Position numbers and translations under genes: made by a program. A stretch of DNA of 64,000 nucleotides from Alteribacter populi (lineage in GTDB: Bacteria > Bacillota > Bacilli > Bacillales > Salisediminibacteriaceae). Below are positions 17,825-26,480 of this stretch, in pieces. The notes under the pieces were generated by a model. It worked only from the letters and a program-made list of their open reading frames with translations, did no database searches and was not told where the DNA came from. The stretch is from the NCBI RefSeq assembly GCF_002352765.1, contig NZ_KZ293963.1, positions 3,126,559 to 3,190,558 on the forward strand, given 5' to 3'. Positions within the stretch are counted from its first letter, which is position 1. Each line of letters begins with the position of its first letter.

Positions 17825-17898
17825 TAAGTAAGGTGTGTTAACAGTTCTGAATTCCGTTCTTGTCCCATATATATGGAGTAGACAAGGAGGGGAGCGCT

Positions 17899-18618
17899 GT
17901 GAGAAAGCGTTGGAAATGGTTAGCGGTTATTTTTGCATGTATCGCACTTATATTCATTATACAATACCCTTTTGCGAGTGAGGATTCGGCCGGGATGAGT
18001 TTACCATTATCGGGGAAAGTCATCGTACTTGACCCTGGGCATGGTGGGATCGATGGTGGGGCATCGTCAAAAACGGGGGATTTAGAAAAGGATATTTCTT
18101 TGCAAATCAGCTTTAGCCTTCGTGATTATTTGCAAGAAGCTGGAGCTCTTGTCCTTATGACGCGTGAAGGGGATCACGACCTAGCCTCAGAAGCAACGAA
18201 ACGAATCCGTTCAAGAAAAGTCGAGGATTTAAAACGTAGGGTGGAACTCATTAATGAATCGAATGCCGATTTATTTATTAGTCTTCATTTAAATGCGATA
18301 CCTTCCTCTAAATGGAAAGGTGCGCAGACGTTTTACAATCGTAGCATTGAAAACAGTGAGGGTTTGGCTAAACAAATTCAAGGTGAAATTATTCGGAACT
18401 TGGAAAACACAAGCCGTGACGCTCGTCCGATAAATAGCGTGTATTTGATGAAAGAATCGAAAATTCCAGGAGCCCTTGTGGAAGTCGGCTTTTTGTCTAA
18501 TCCAACGGAAGCTCAACTGTTAAAAACGAAGGACTACCAACAGAGTATAGCGGCTTCAATTTATGAGGGGATTCTACGCTATGCAAATGGAGACCCACTT
18601 CCAGGAGCGGATCAGTAA
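17899..18618 (+). CDS. cwlD: N-acetylmuramoyl-L-alanine amidase CwlD (spore cortex)
   Basis: The 239-residue amidase removes stem peptides from cortex peptidoglycan so that muramic delta-lactam can form. GTG 17899 was chosen for its AAGGAGGGG site and family length. It has an N-terminal membrane anchor (residues about 8-25), then VIVLDPGHGGIDGGA with the first zinc His, the Glu in LEKDI, the His in SLHLNAI and the late catalytic Glu in ALVEVGFLSN (Amidase_3 fold). A CATATATA sequence near 17865 resembles a sporulation -10, but this is uncertain. Confidence 0.95.
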   Translation: MRKRWKWLAVIFACIALIFIIQYPFASEDSAGMSLPLSGKVIVLDPGHGGIDGGASSKTGDLEKDISLQISFSLRDYLQEAGALVLMTREGDHDLASEATKRIRSRKVEDLKRRVELINESNADLFISLHLNAIPSSKWKGAQTFYNRSIENSEGLAKQIQGEIIRNLENTSRDARPINSVYLMKESKIPGALVEVGFLSNPTEAQLLKTKDYQQSIAASIYEGILRYANGDPLPGADQ

Positions 18619-18716
18619 ATGATTCGCTCTAATTAACCTTCAATTGCAGAGAGAATGTGGGCATCTATGTTATACTTGGGGTGTTGGAAAACGAATACAT
18701 AGAGGGCGGTGTTACG

Positions 18717-19778
18717 ATGTTGACAGAACAACAAGTGCTTGATGCACTCAAAAATGTGCAAGAGCCGCACTTAGGAAAAAGTCTTACGGATCTTGAGGCT
18801 GTTAAAGAAGTCAAGATTAAAGATAAGCTCGTAAGTTTAAAATTAGCCATCGCACAACCAGGTACAGCTGAGCAAATGCAGCTTCAGCAAGCGGTTGTAA
18901 GTGCTGTTAAAGAGGCAGGGGCTGACTCTGTAGGTCTTCGCTTTGAAAAGCTTTCAGACGATGTGATTGCTGAGCACGGGGGTGGTGCTGGTTCAAAAGA
19001 AGAAGGGGAGACGCTTTTAGATCGCGCGAAAAGTGGAAAGACAACGTTTATTGCCGTGACAAGTGGTAAGGGCGGTGTCGGAAAGTCTACTGTAAGTGTG
19101 AACTTGGCTACTTCTCTCGCTCGTAAAGGAAAGAAAGTCGGGATCATCGACGCGGACATTTATGGCTTTAGTGTACCTGATATGATGGGCATTGAAGAGC
19201 GTCCGAAAGTTGTCGAAGAGCGTATTTATCCAGTCAACCGTTTCGATGTGCAAGTCATTTCCATGGGCTTTTTCGTTGAAGATAACTCACCGATCATTTG
19301 GAGAGGTCCAATGCTTGGAAAAATGCTGAACAACTTCTTTAATGAAGTAGAGTGGGAAGATTTAGACTACCTCATTCTTGATCTGCCACCAGGAACAGGA
19401 GATGTAGCATTAGATATCCACTCGATGATTCCACAATGTAAGGAAATCATTGTGACGACTCCACACGCGACAGCAGCGTTTGTTGCAGCCAGAGCAGGGG
19501 CTATGGCGATCAAAACAGATCATGAGATCCTTGGCATTGTCGAGAACATGGCCTACTTTGAAAGCAAGCTCACTGGCGAAAAAGAGTATGTCTTTGGAAA
19601 AGGCGGCGGCGTTAAGTTAGCAGAAGAGTTAAAAAGTGAAGTCTTGTCTCACATCCCACTCGGCCAGCCTGAAATTGACGAAGAAAACTTTGCCCCATCT
19701 GTGTATGACGCCGATCACCAAATCGGAAAAATTTATATGGAGATGGCCCAATCTGTTATTGATAAGGTTGGGAAATAA
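18717..19778 (+). CDS. salA: Mrp/NBP35-family P-loop ATPase (SalA)
   Basis: The 353-residue protein starts at ATG 18717. An N-terminal DUF59/MIP18-like segment (residues about 1-80) precedes the deviant Walker A GKGGVGKST, then IDADIYGFSVP, a Walker B-like DYLILDLPPGTGD and the MAYF region. It lacks the CPxC motif of iron-sulphur carriers (NMAYFESKL instead). In B. subtilis the orthologue at this place is SalA, an activator of the protease network. A strong terminator follows. Confidence 0.92.
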   Translation: MLTEQQVLDALKNVQEPHLGKSLTDLEAVKEVKIKDKLVSLKLAIAQPGTAEQMQLQQAVVSAVKEAGADSVGLRFEKLSDDVIAEHGGGAGSKEEGETLLDRAKSGKTTFIAVTSGKGGVGKSTVSVNLATSLARKGKKVGIIDADIYGFSVPDMMGIEERPKVVEERIYPVNRFDVQVISMGFFVEDNSPIIWRGPMLGKMLNNFFNEVEWEDLDYLILDLPPGTGDVALDIHSMIPQCKEIIVTTPHATAAFVAARAGAMAIKTDHEILGIVENMAYFESKLTGEKEYVFGKGGGVKLAEELKSEVLSHIPLGQPEIDEENFAPSVYDADHQIGKIYMEMAQSVIDKVGK

Positions 19779-19780
19779 GA

Positions 19781-19821
19781 AAAACCGACCGACAGGATTT
19801 ACTCTGTCGGTCGGTTTTATT
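19781..19821 (+). terminator. Terminator after salA
   Basis: AAAACCGACCGACAG pairs with CTGTCGGTCGGTTTT around a short loop. The T-run on both strands lets it also serve minus-strand transcription from the decayed genes beyond it. Confidence 0.92.
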
Positions 19822-19876
19822 GAGTTATAAAAGTTAAGGTGGTAGCTACCATTAAAAGAAAGCAAGCGGCATTTTA

Positions 19877-20074
19877 TTAGCCAAACAAGTAGACACCAAA
19901 CAATCTTAATGTGAAATCGGTGGTCATGATGCTGGTAAGGAGTAAAACAGCGATGACACTTTTGCTTGCTTCTTTACGCATAAGTGAGGAAAACAAGTAA
20001 ATGGATATCAGACCTATTGACAGGGCGTAAAGAAGGTCCTCAGAGAGCGGCAAAAGTTCTGCGCTTCTGTTCAC
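19877..20074 (-). CDS. Small membrane protein or fragment
   Basis: A 65-codon frame from GTG 20074 with two hydrophobic stretches (LLYALSIGLISIYLFSSLM and SVIAVLLLTSIM). The frame stays open about 17 codons upstream of the GTG with another hydrophobic run, and there is no good ribosome site. It lies directly downstream of a decayed transglutaminase gene and is probably a remnant. No family recognised. Confidence 0.35.
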   Translation of the reverse strand: MNRSAELLPLSEDLLYALSIGLISIYLFSSLMRKEASKSVIAVLLLTSIMTTDFTLRLFGVYLFG

Positions 20075-20141
20075 GTACAGGAAAATAAAAAAATAATGGC
20101 TGCGATAGGAAACTGAGTTGCTTTATCTCATAGGCCCAACG

Positions 20142-21182
20142 CTAAATCGGGTCAACGTCCTTAATTGTCCATTTGCCGAAGTTGTCTTCCTGGCTCTGCT
20201 TGACTGGAAGTGGCGCATATTGCATGTAAATCGGCTGTAGAATGGGTGCGGCACCTTCAAGGCTATGGTATCCATAGGCCATGTTCTTTTTTCCCCACGT
20301 AACAAGCTCGTACTTTTCAGGAACAGGTTGTTCTTTGAAGGTGGGTGTCAGCGGCCAGCTAAAATCAAGGGAGAATGCGAGCCGCCTTCCTTCCGAAGCA
20401 GCAAACGCGTCTTTTTTCTTCGCGCTTGCTCCCATCGTGAGGGGAGCGAGAAAATGCTGGTGCCAGCCTTTAAGGATGGATGCAACGCTCGTATCAGCTG
20501 GCAACTAGCCGACTCCATCGATGTAAAATTCGCTCCATACGTGTGCTTTCATACTGCCTTTTGCCCAGCTTCCGGTCACAGAGCGACACGGAATGCCGAG
20601 GCACTTAAGGTAGGAAGCAAAAAGAAAAGAGTATTCCCCGCAGTCTCCCTACTTTTTTTCTTTGAAATAAAGGGCACCGCGCTTTTTAGGTGGGTACTGG
20701 TATTTGTATGTTTTATAGAGGTGAGTGAACAGTTGCCAAGCTTGTTCCAAAGGAAGAGTGTTCTTATCAGCGATCGCGAGGGCTTCCTTTCTTAGTTCTT
20801 CAGTAACCGGGCTCAGCGGTTCGGAGCGAAGGTAGAACGCTTTTTCTTCAGAGGATAAAGGAACAGGTTGCTCACGCTCGCCTTCGTAGGATTCGAGACT
20901 GACGCGGTACAAGTCTACGTAGATGGAAAGTTCGATTTCATCCCCGGGAGCAAGCTCGTAGTAATAAAGTGTTTGTCCTAGATGGTGGCTTTCTTGGTCA
21001 GGATGAACGGCAGAATCAATCCGGATATTTCCCTGGGTCGATGTTTCCGGGGGGGGGAGTGCAACCCAGGTTCTGAGTGTATCTTTCTGTCTGTTTTTAT
21101 AATGATAGAAGTAATGTACTGCCTTCTCTTTAACTCTTACACGTGTAAGGTTGTTGCTTAAAGGATGTTTCAACCGAATCAC
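20142..21182 (-). pseudogene. Transglutaminase-like protein gene with two in-frame TAG codons
   Basis: On the minus strand one frame runs from ATG 21182 to a TAG after VDPI and encodes a transglutaminase-like protein of about 346 codons. The core triad is recognisable: Cys in GDCGEYS, His in KAHVWSEFYI, Asp in PADTSVA. Two TAG codons break this frame, one immediately before GDCGEYS (about 20646) and one between GVG and LPADTSVA (about 20505), where Trp (TGG) would fit. There is no frameshift. It reads as an early-stage pseudogene; suppression cannot be excluded from sequence alone. Confidence 0.75.
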
Positions 21183-21203
21183 TCCATATTCTATTACGAG
21201 GTT

Positions 21204-22103
21204 TTAGCTGTCTTCCATTGTGCAGGCGTCTTCTGTACAGTGGTTTATCGGTACAACTTTCCGTCGTTTTGCTACGTAAGTGTAAAACCGGGGACCAAGC
21301 CCTGTCCTCTCAGCGACTCCCCAGAGAGGGAATAGCCTTTTGCTCAATGCCAGGAAAGCTTGATTTCCACTTATATACCTGTTTGCTTTCAAGGTGAAGG
21401 CTGTCATTTCTTTTTCCGCCAAACCGGTATCAAGATTGTAGGATGCGGCGATGGTTTTATCACGAAAGGAAAAAAAGAAATAAGGTTCAAATAATCGATG
21501 GCGTGCAGGCGCTGAATGATTGATTGACACATAGGACACCAGCCGTCATAAAACACGATCAGTTGATGGCTATCAGCGATATGTTTTCTTCTAAGCGGTC
21601 GGGTAGCGTATTTTAACTGCAGGTTGAAACGCCGGATGATGTTACGTAGTCCCTTTTTGAACCCTTTATATTCTTTATCTGTAATGAAAATACACTCAAT
21701 AGCAAGCATCGCAATAGACATTGTGACAAGGCCCATTGTAAACAGAATTCCCAGGTGGAAAGTAGCCATAATTAAGATGGCTGCGTACTTTGTATATTTG
21801 TTAAATAGCATAAATGGAAATGCCAGTTTTATCAAGACTGAAGAGAGTGTGACCTACCATCAAAACTTCGCTAGATAGGACTAAATTTCCAATAAATGAA
21901 GGAATATAATACTGTTCGACTTGGGTAATGTAGTAAATGGCTGTTCCTTCGTGCCACATTCCACCCATGGTCTGGTAAAGACCAAGACCGGATACAAAGT
22001 AGAGAATAATCAGCTGAGCACCACAAGCAATGACAGCAAGATTATGAAGAAGACCTTTGTACTTCATGAAAGCTGAAGATGTAGACAGTCGGTTTTTGCC
22101 CAC
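21204..22103 (-). pseudogene. HTTM domain - DCC thiol-disulfide oxidoreductase gene, frameshifted
   Basis: Three overlapping minus-strand frames together make one protein. A membrane part (HTTM, vitamin K carboxylase-like) has hydrophobic stretches around VIACGAQLIILYFVSGLGLY and FHLGILFTMGLVTMSIAML. It is followed by a DCC-family redox domain with YDGWCPMCQSI. One shift lies near 21820 (GHTLFS to LIKLAFPF) and one at a run of seven A/T bases near 21470 (LNLISF to RDKTIAASYNL). The N-terminus is also missing. The DCC CxxC is intact, so decay looks recent. Confidence 0.7.
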
Positions 22104-22454
22104 CTGTGCGATTGCACGTGAATTTGGAACTGATTTTGGAAAACTGGCTGATTTTGTTTGTCGGGATAACGTTTTATTAAAGGAAGGATTGCCCTGAACG
22201 GCTCGATTAGGTGTGGCTTGAATAGACGGAGAAATACCTCTTCTGGCTGCGGTCGTGCAGTGAGGTGCCCAAAAGCTTAAAAGGAGATTATTTAAGCCAG
22301 TTCCAACATGCAGAATTTATTTACAAAAAGAATTTGGATTATTTTAAGAGGCTATTTTTACTAAAATGGCTATGGTAACAATAATATTAGAGGATGTCAC
22401 AATAGGTCAAAAAAACGACCTTGAGACACCCTCTGAATGGTTAATATTTAGTAG
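22104..22454. other. Intergenic region, no gene seen
   Basis: No credible coding frame is visible. Near the gerD end there is an inverted repeat (GAGGATGTC ... GACACCCTC, 22390-22433) enclosing a smaller AGGTC/GACCT hairpin. It may end gerD transcription, although it has no T-run behind the outer stem. Confidence 0.5.
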
Positions 22455-23102
22455 TTAATTTCCTCCGCCTTGGCCGCCGCCACCTTGTGGGTCTTCTTCC
22501 TGGCTGCCTCCTTCTTCCTGTTGTTGTTCTTCATCGTCTTGCTTTTTCATTTGCTCTTCGGCTACTTTAGCTAAAACAGTGTTAAGTCGAGCAATGAAGT
22601 AAGGGCTTTCGAAAGCTTCTGTCATTATGTTCATGACTTGCGTTCTGTATTCCTTGCTTTGCATGAGTTCAAGGTATTCATCTTCCATTTCAGGGTCTTT
22701 CATTACATCAATTAGCATTCCTTGATACTCAGGGTCTTTCATTAGCCCTTTGAGTACTTGTTCATTTTCTTCCTGCATACTTTCAGCAAGAGATTTTGTG
22801 AATTCTGTGTCTTTCATCATTTCTTCCCAAAACCCTTTTCCTTGCTCAGTTGTGAGGGTACTTTCAATTGTGTCTTTTACAAAAGCTTGATCCAGTATAA
22901 TGGATTGACGGACTTGTTCGTCCTGGAGGATTTCTTGTATCGCCTGCTTACCTTCATCGGTTTTTAACATGTCCACCATCATTTTTTTAGTGCTCTCATA
23001 ATCAGGCTGCGTGTTTTGCTCTTCCATGGCGGCACAGCCAGTAAAAGCGAGTAAACAAAAAACGAGTAAAGATAAGGCCGCTTTTTTCCCGACATTGTTC
23101 AT
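22455..23102 (-). CDS. gerD: Spore germination lipoprotein GerD
   Basis: The 215-residue lipoprotein clusters germinant receptors in the spore inner membrane. A signal peptide with lipobox LAFTGC (Cys about residue 22) is followed by the helical GerD core, with repeated MMKD/LMKDPEYQ/VMKDPE segments, and a low-complexity tail of Gln/Glu then Gly. It is the minus-strand neighbour of kbaA and has a SigG-type promoter. The Gly-rich C-terminus is a common GerD feature. Confidence 0.95.
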   Translation of the reverse strand: MNNVGKKAALSLLVFCLLAFTGCAAMEEQNTQPDYESTKKMMVDMLKTDEGKQAIQEILQDEQVRQSIILDQAFVKDTIESTLTTEQGKGFWEEMMKDTEFTKSLAESMQEENEQVLKGLMKDPEYQGMLIDVMKDPEMEDEYLELMQSKEYRTQVMNIMTEAFESPYFIARLNTVLAKVAEEQMKKQDDEEQQQEEGGSQEEDPQGGGGQGGGN

Positions 23103-23138
23103 TAGGTGCCAGCCCCTTTTCGCAGTTGTCTTTTTTTC

Positions 23139-23168
23139 TAATATGCGTTAATGAGGGCTCCTTTATGC
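23139..23168 (-). promoter_or_regulatory. SigG-type promoter of gerD
   Basis: On the minus strand GCATAA (23163-23168) and CATATTA (23139-23145) are separated by 17 bases, matching the forespore SigG consensus. They lie 36 bases upstream of the gerD start. Confidence 0.7.
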
Positions 23169-23290
23169 GGTACGACGCATGAAACAGGTTGGCACAATTG
23201 GTGGCTTTAGGTAATGAAAAAAAGTGGAATTGAACGTATCAGGTTTGATACAATAGAGGTTGGCAGATATCGAACAGTGGAGGAACAATC

Positions 23291-23908
23291 GTGAATACAA
23301 GAAAAGTTGTTTTTTTATTTTATAGTACATTCCTTATTGGTACCTCAGCAGGCTTATTAATGGGGTTCATTCTTGATTTTAATACACACATTCAAGACCT
23401 ATCAAACGGGCAATTCGGTGGCTTGTTTATGTTGTTTATTGCTGCTGGGATTTGGACAGTCATTGCGCAAATGGGCTTCTTTGCTTACCTTACCATTCAT
23501 CGCTTTGGATTGGGGATTTTTAATTCGACTCAGTTGTGGAATCGGGTGCAAGTCGTGATCATTTTGTTTGCGCTATTTGATCTCATGTTTTTTAGGCATT
23601 TACTGTTTGCTCAAGAAGGGGAAACGATGGGCGGATATGCTATCATGCCTTTATTCTTGCTAGTATATGGGTTGATTGTTGCCTACATCAAGAGTAAAGA
23701 TACGAATTGGACCGCGTTTATCCCGACGCTATTTTTTATCGTTGTCGTTTCAATGATCGAATGGATTCCTGCATTAAGAGAAAACGATCCGACATTTTTA
23801 TGGAGCGCTCTCGTGCCGCTACTTGTAGCGAATACTTGGCAAGTATTAGTATTGCACCGTCTCCATGAACAACCGAACACCTCAAAAAAAGCTCAGCCCA
23901 CTTCTTAG
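23291..23908 (+). CDS. kbaA: KinB signalling pathway activation protein KbaA
   Basis: This 205-residue integral membrane protein has about six hydrophobic segments and starts at GTG 23291 after GTGGAGG. KbaA is needed for activation of the KinB sporulation kinase in B. subtilis. Identification rests on sequence character (LWNRVQVVIILFALFDLMFFR) and the conserved gerD-kbaA-pdaB neighbourhood. Confidence 0.92.
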   Translation: MNTRKVVFLFYSTFLIGTSAGLLMGFILDFNTHIQDLSNGQFGGLFMLFIAAGIWTVIAQMGFFAYLTIHRFGLGIFNSTQLWNRVQVVIILFALFDLMFFRHLLFAQEGETMGGYAIMPLFLLVYGLIVAYIKSKDTNWTAFIPTLFFIVVVSMIEWIPALRENDPTFLWSALVPLLVANTWQVLVLHRLHEQPNTSKKAQPTS

Positions 23909-23925
23909 TGGCTGAGTTTTTTTTG
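23884..23925 (+). terminator. Bidirectional terminator after kbaA
   Basis: CTCAGCC ... GGCTGAG flanked by an A-run and a T-run, between convergent kbaA and pdaB. Confidence 0.88.
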
Positions 23926-23936
23926 AGTTCACAATT

Positions 23937-23960
23937 TGTTCGGGGGACAGTCCCCTGAAC
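23937..23960. repeat. Short REP-like palindrome
   Basis: GTTCGGGGGAC directly facing GTCCCCTGAAC. A GGGGACAGTCCCC core of this type recurs as an extragenic palindrome in many Firmicutes; only one copy was seen here. Confidence 0.5.
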
Positions 23961-23962
23961 TT

Positions 23963-24724
23963 TTAATTAATTTCTTGACTTTCGGTTTCGGATCCGCTCA
24001 TGAGTTCGGACAGTGATACGAAGTTGAAGCCATCGGATGATAGCTGGCTGATAATTTCAGGGAGTGCTTCGGCTGTTTGTTTTGCTGAATCAGAGGCATG
24101 GAAGAGGACAATGTCGCCTGGTGAAGCTTCACTTACTACATTGTCCACAATTTTATCAACGCCGGGATTTAACCAGTCGTTGGAATTAATACTCCAATGG
24201 ATCACGTCGTAATCGAGATTTTCTGCGATTTTTAAGACTCGGTCATCAAAGTTCCCGTTCGGTGGCCTTAAGAAATGGGGGGTGGTATCACTTACTTTTC
24301 TAATAATTTCGTGTGCTGTTAAGATGTCTTTTTTAATGTTCTCATCTTCCCATTTTGTATAGTGGTCGTGACGGAATCCGTGGCTGCCGATTTCGTGTCC
24401 ATCTTCTAAGATACGTTCAACCACTTCGGGGTGTCGTTCAGCCCAAGAGGCTGATATGAAAAATGCCGCATTCGATATGTCGTTTTCTTTTAATGTGTCG
24501 AGTATAGGAATTGCTCTTTCTTCTCCCCAGCTTATATTAAAAGTTAAGGCAAGATCTTTGTCTTCCGTATCCACTTTGTAAATAGCGACTGGTCTTTCAT
24601 CCGTTGAAAATACAGGGATCTGTGTTCGTTCAACATAGAGGATGCCTGCAGTAAAGAATGCGGCCAGAACAATAATCATATACTTTTTGATCATTTTGGC
24701 ATTCCATATCCAAAAGAAATTCAT
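23963..24724 (-). CDS. pdaB: Polysaccharide deacetylase family sporulation protein PdaB
   Basis: The 253-residue protein has an N-terminal anchor (residues 11-28) and a NodB fold. It is required to maintain spores after late sporulation. Visible motifs: ALTFNISWGEE, HEIGSHGFRHDHY (HxxxH metal pair present), LRPPNGNFD and DIVLFHASDSAKQT. The residue in TFN, where NodB enzymes normally have the catalytic Asp (TFD), is Asn. This could mean an inactive or altered enzyme. Convergent with kbaA. Confidence 0.94.
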   Translation of the reverse strand: MNFFWIWNAKMIKKYMIIVLAAFFTAGILYVERTQIPVFSTDERPVAIYKVDTEDKDLALTFNISWGEERAIPILDTLKENDISNAAFFISASWAERHPEVVERILEDGHEIGSHGFRHDHYTKWEDENIKKDILTAHEIIRKVSDTTPHFLRPPNGNFDDRVLKIAENLDYDVIHWSINSNDWLNPGVDKIVDNVVSEASPGDIVLFHASDSAKQTAEALPEIISQLSSDGFNFVSLSELMSGSETESQEIN

Positions 24725-24898
24725 CCGAAGCCCTCCTTGTCCATTGTTATCCTATATGTATTCGAGGGACAGGTTTTTATGAATAAATTGGGAGGAATCG
24801 GCAAATAATTTTACAGATGGAATGAGCAATAAAAAAACGAAAAAAGTCACATGAACATTGAATAAAGGAAAGTAAATGTTGAAAACTAGAGGTGACCT

Positions 24899-25147
24899 AT
24901 GTTTGGCATTTTATTAAATCCGAAAGAAACACAAGAAATGGAATACCTGCTGAAAAGAGAATTGGAGGAATTGCTGCTTGATTTAACGGATTCACGGATT
25001 GATGGATTGGTTAAGCGGGCGATGGAAGAGCGGTACCAGCTTATTTTTCGAATGTACAAGCGTTTTGCACAACCGAAGGATTACTTGAAGTATGTTCGAC
25101 ACCGCCGTTCCTCCAAGCATGAAGAATCGAAACGAAAGTCAGAGTAA
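24899..25147 (+). CDS. Conserved small protein, unknown function
   Basis: This 82-residue, highly charged helical protein (MFGILLNPKETQEMEYLLKRELEELL...) is preceded by AGAGGTGACCT. It has no membrane segment and no catalytic motif. The long uninterrupted amphipathic pattern and ribosome site argue for a real gene. It stands divergent from pdaB and just upstream of the 5S-tRNA unit. Confidence 0.65.
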   Translation: MFGILLNPKETQEMEYLLKRELEELLLDLTDSRIDGLVKRAMEERYQLIFRMYKRFAQPKDYLKYVRHRRSSKHEESKRKSE

Positions 25148-25231
25148 AACTTAATAGTTGAAACCACACGACTACGGGTCTTCGGAAAATCAAAGAGTGA
25201 ATTCGTATCTTAAAAAAATCAGATGAAGCTC

Positions 25232-25260
25232 TTGCATTTTTTGTAGAAAAGTAGTATGAT
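25232..25260 (+). promoter_or_regulatory. Promoter of the 5S-tRNA unit
   Basis: TTGCAT (25232-25237) and TATGAT (25255-25260) with a 17-base spacer, 16 bases upstream of the 5S rRNA. It shows that the 5S and tRNA cluster can be transcribed without 16S or 23S. Confidence 0.75.
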
Positions 25261-25276
25261 ATCAAATGTCAATAAA

Positions 25277-25394
<118 letters not shown>

Positions 25395-25522
25395 AACCCT
25401 TTTAAAAAGGGATCTGCCAAAAAAAGCAAGTGAGAGAGATCCGGAGCGTACCAAAGTACGTGAGGAATCGATCGAGCGCAGAAGACGAAGAGATTCGCCG
25501 CTTATTGGCAATCAGAAACCAT
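25395..25522 (+). other. Structured 5S-tRNA spacer
   Basis: After the 5S there is an ACCCTTTTAAAAAGGG hairpin and then a longer pairing CTGCCAA ... TTGGCAA that encloses about 90 bases with internal GTAC-type palindromes. It is probably a processing or pausing structure between the 5S and the first tRNA. Confidence 0.4.
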
Positions 25523-25597
25523 TCCACAGTAGCTCAGTGGTAGAGCAATCGGCTGTTAACCGATCGGTCGTAGGTTCGAGTCCTACCTGTGGAGCCA
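25523..25597 (+). tRNA. tRNA-Asn (GTT)
   Basis: Complete cloverleaf with anticodon loop CTGTTAA, T-loop GGTTCGAGTCC and encoded CCA. Confidence 0.97.
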
Positions 25598-25598
25598 T

Positions 25599-25674
25599 GC
25601 TTCCTTAGCTCAGTTGGTAGAGCGCATCCATGGTAAGGATGAGGTCAGCGGTTCAAGCCCGCTAGGAAGCTCCA
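25599..25674 (+). tRNA. tRNA-Thr (GGT)
   Basis: Acceptor GCTTCCT/AGGAAGC, anticodon loop ATGGTAA, encoded CCA. One base after tRNA-Asn. Confidence 0.95.
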
Positions 25675-25677
25675 GGA

Positions 25678-25752
25678 GGCCCGTTGGTCAAGTGGTTAAG
25701 ACACCGCCCTTTCACGGCGGTAACACGGGTTCGAATCCCGTACGGGTCACCA
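25678..25752 (+). tRNA. tRNA-Glu (TTC)
   Basis: Anticodon stem-loop CCGCC-CTTTCAC-GGCGG gives TTC; acceptor GGCCCGT pairs with ACGGGTC; CCA encoded. Confidence 0.96.
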
Positions 25753-25762
25753 GCAATATTAT

Positions 25763-25838
<76 letters not shown>

Positions 25839-25855
25839 TTTCAAATTGTACACGA

Positions 25856-25930
25856 AGGGCTATAGCCAAGCGGTAAGGCATCGGATTTTGATTCCGTGAT
25901 TCGCAGGTTCGAATCCTGCTAGCCCTGCCA
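25856..25930 (+). tRNA. tRNA-Gln (TTG)
   Basis: Acceptor AGGGCTA/TAGCCCT, anticodon loop TTTTGAT giving TTG, CCA encoded. The first anticodon-stem pair is a mismatch (T-T). Confidence 0.93.
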
Positions 25931-25947
25931 TTTCTTTCATTTATATC

Positions 25948-26023
25948 GGGGCCTTAGCTCAGCTGGGAGAGCGCCTGCTTTGCACGCAGGAGGTCAGCGG
26001 TTCGATCCCGCTAGGCTCCACCA
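25948..26023 (+). tRNA. tRNA-Ala (TGC)
   Basis: Anticodon stem-loop CCTGC-TTTGCAC-GCAGG gives TGC; acceptor GGGGCCT pairs with AGGCTCC through one wobble; CCA encoded. Confidence 0.96.
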
Positions 26024-26038
26024 TTTAAAACAAACAAA

Positions 26039-26068
26039 ACTTGGCTAGCTGTAGCCAAGCTTTTTTTA
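26039..26068 (+). terminator. Terminator of the 5S-tRNA unit
   Basis: CTTGGCTA ... TAGCCAAG followed by seven T. Confidence 0.92.
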
Positions 26069-26251
26069 TGTAATTTAGCTCTGTAATCGAGCAAAAGAAA
26101 GTTTTATGCACAGTGCAAGCGTACACCCTTGTTCTCAGGCTATGAAATATTAATCCACAATGTTGATGTTACGGACAAATGAATTTATCCTCCACGATCA
26201 TTTGAATTGCAAAACTGTCACGCTCAAAAAACAAACCTTTATAAAAGATTT

Positions 26252-26283
26252 AAAAAAACCTGCTCAAAACTGTGACGAGCAGG
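26252..26283 (-). terminator. Minus-strand terminator
   Basis: CCTGCTC ... GAGCAGG with a run of seven T on the minus strand. It could end the transcript of the Spo0E-like gene that lies upstream on that strand. Confidence 0.7.
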
Positions 26284-26339
26284 TAAAGGGAGCTATATTC
26301 ATTTTTGAGAGCTAAGAAGGCATAAAAATCCACGTTTTT

Positions 26340-26475
26340 CGATGTCTAGCTCCAGGCGCGATCGTGTCGTGTCAAACAACCTGTCTTATTAAAAGTAAAA
26401 AGCACTTTTTATTGGACTGAACATTTGCATGTCATCGGCTACACGGGCGCCTTGCGCTTTTCTTAAAAAAAGCAT
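26340..26475. repeat. Interspersed repeat with TGTCTAGCTCCAGGCGC / GCGCCTTGCGCTTTTCT arms
   Basis: The arms TGTCTAGCTCCAGGCGC (about 26343) and GTCATCGGCTAC...GCGCCTTGCGCTTTTCT (about 26433-26465) resemble an interspersed repeat I recall from Bacillaceae genomes. A right half (GCGCCTTGCGCTTTTCTAA) recurs at about 36290. About 70 unrelated bases sit between the arms here. Confidence 0.5.
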
Positions 26476-26480
26476 TTATA

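Noticed and set aside
18644..18676. TTGCAG ... TATACT as a salA promoter
   Set aside because: The spacer is 21 bases and the -35 is weak, so it is not supported.
18717..19778. Standard iron-sulphur carrier ApbC/Mrp assignment
   Set aside because: The CPxC cluster-binding pair is absent after NMAYF, so the SalA-type assignment is preferred.
20265..20795. Plus-strand 176-codon frame over the transglutaminase region
   Set aside because: The minus strand holds the recognisable GDCGEYS and AHVWSEF motifs; the plus translation has no family character.
25150..25276. Remnant of 23S rRNA before the 5S
   Set aside because: The bases do not resemble the 23S 3' end and contain a good promoter instead.
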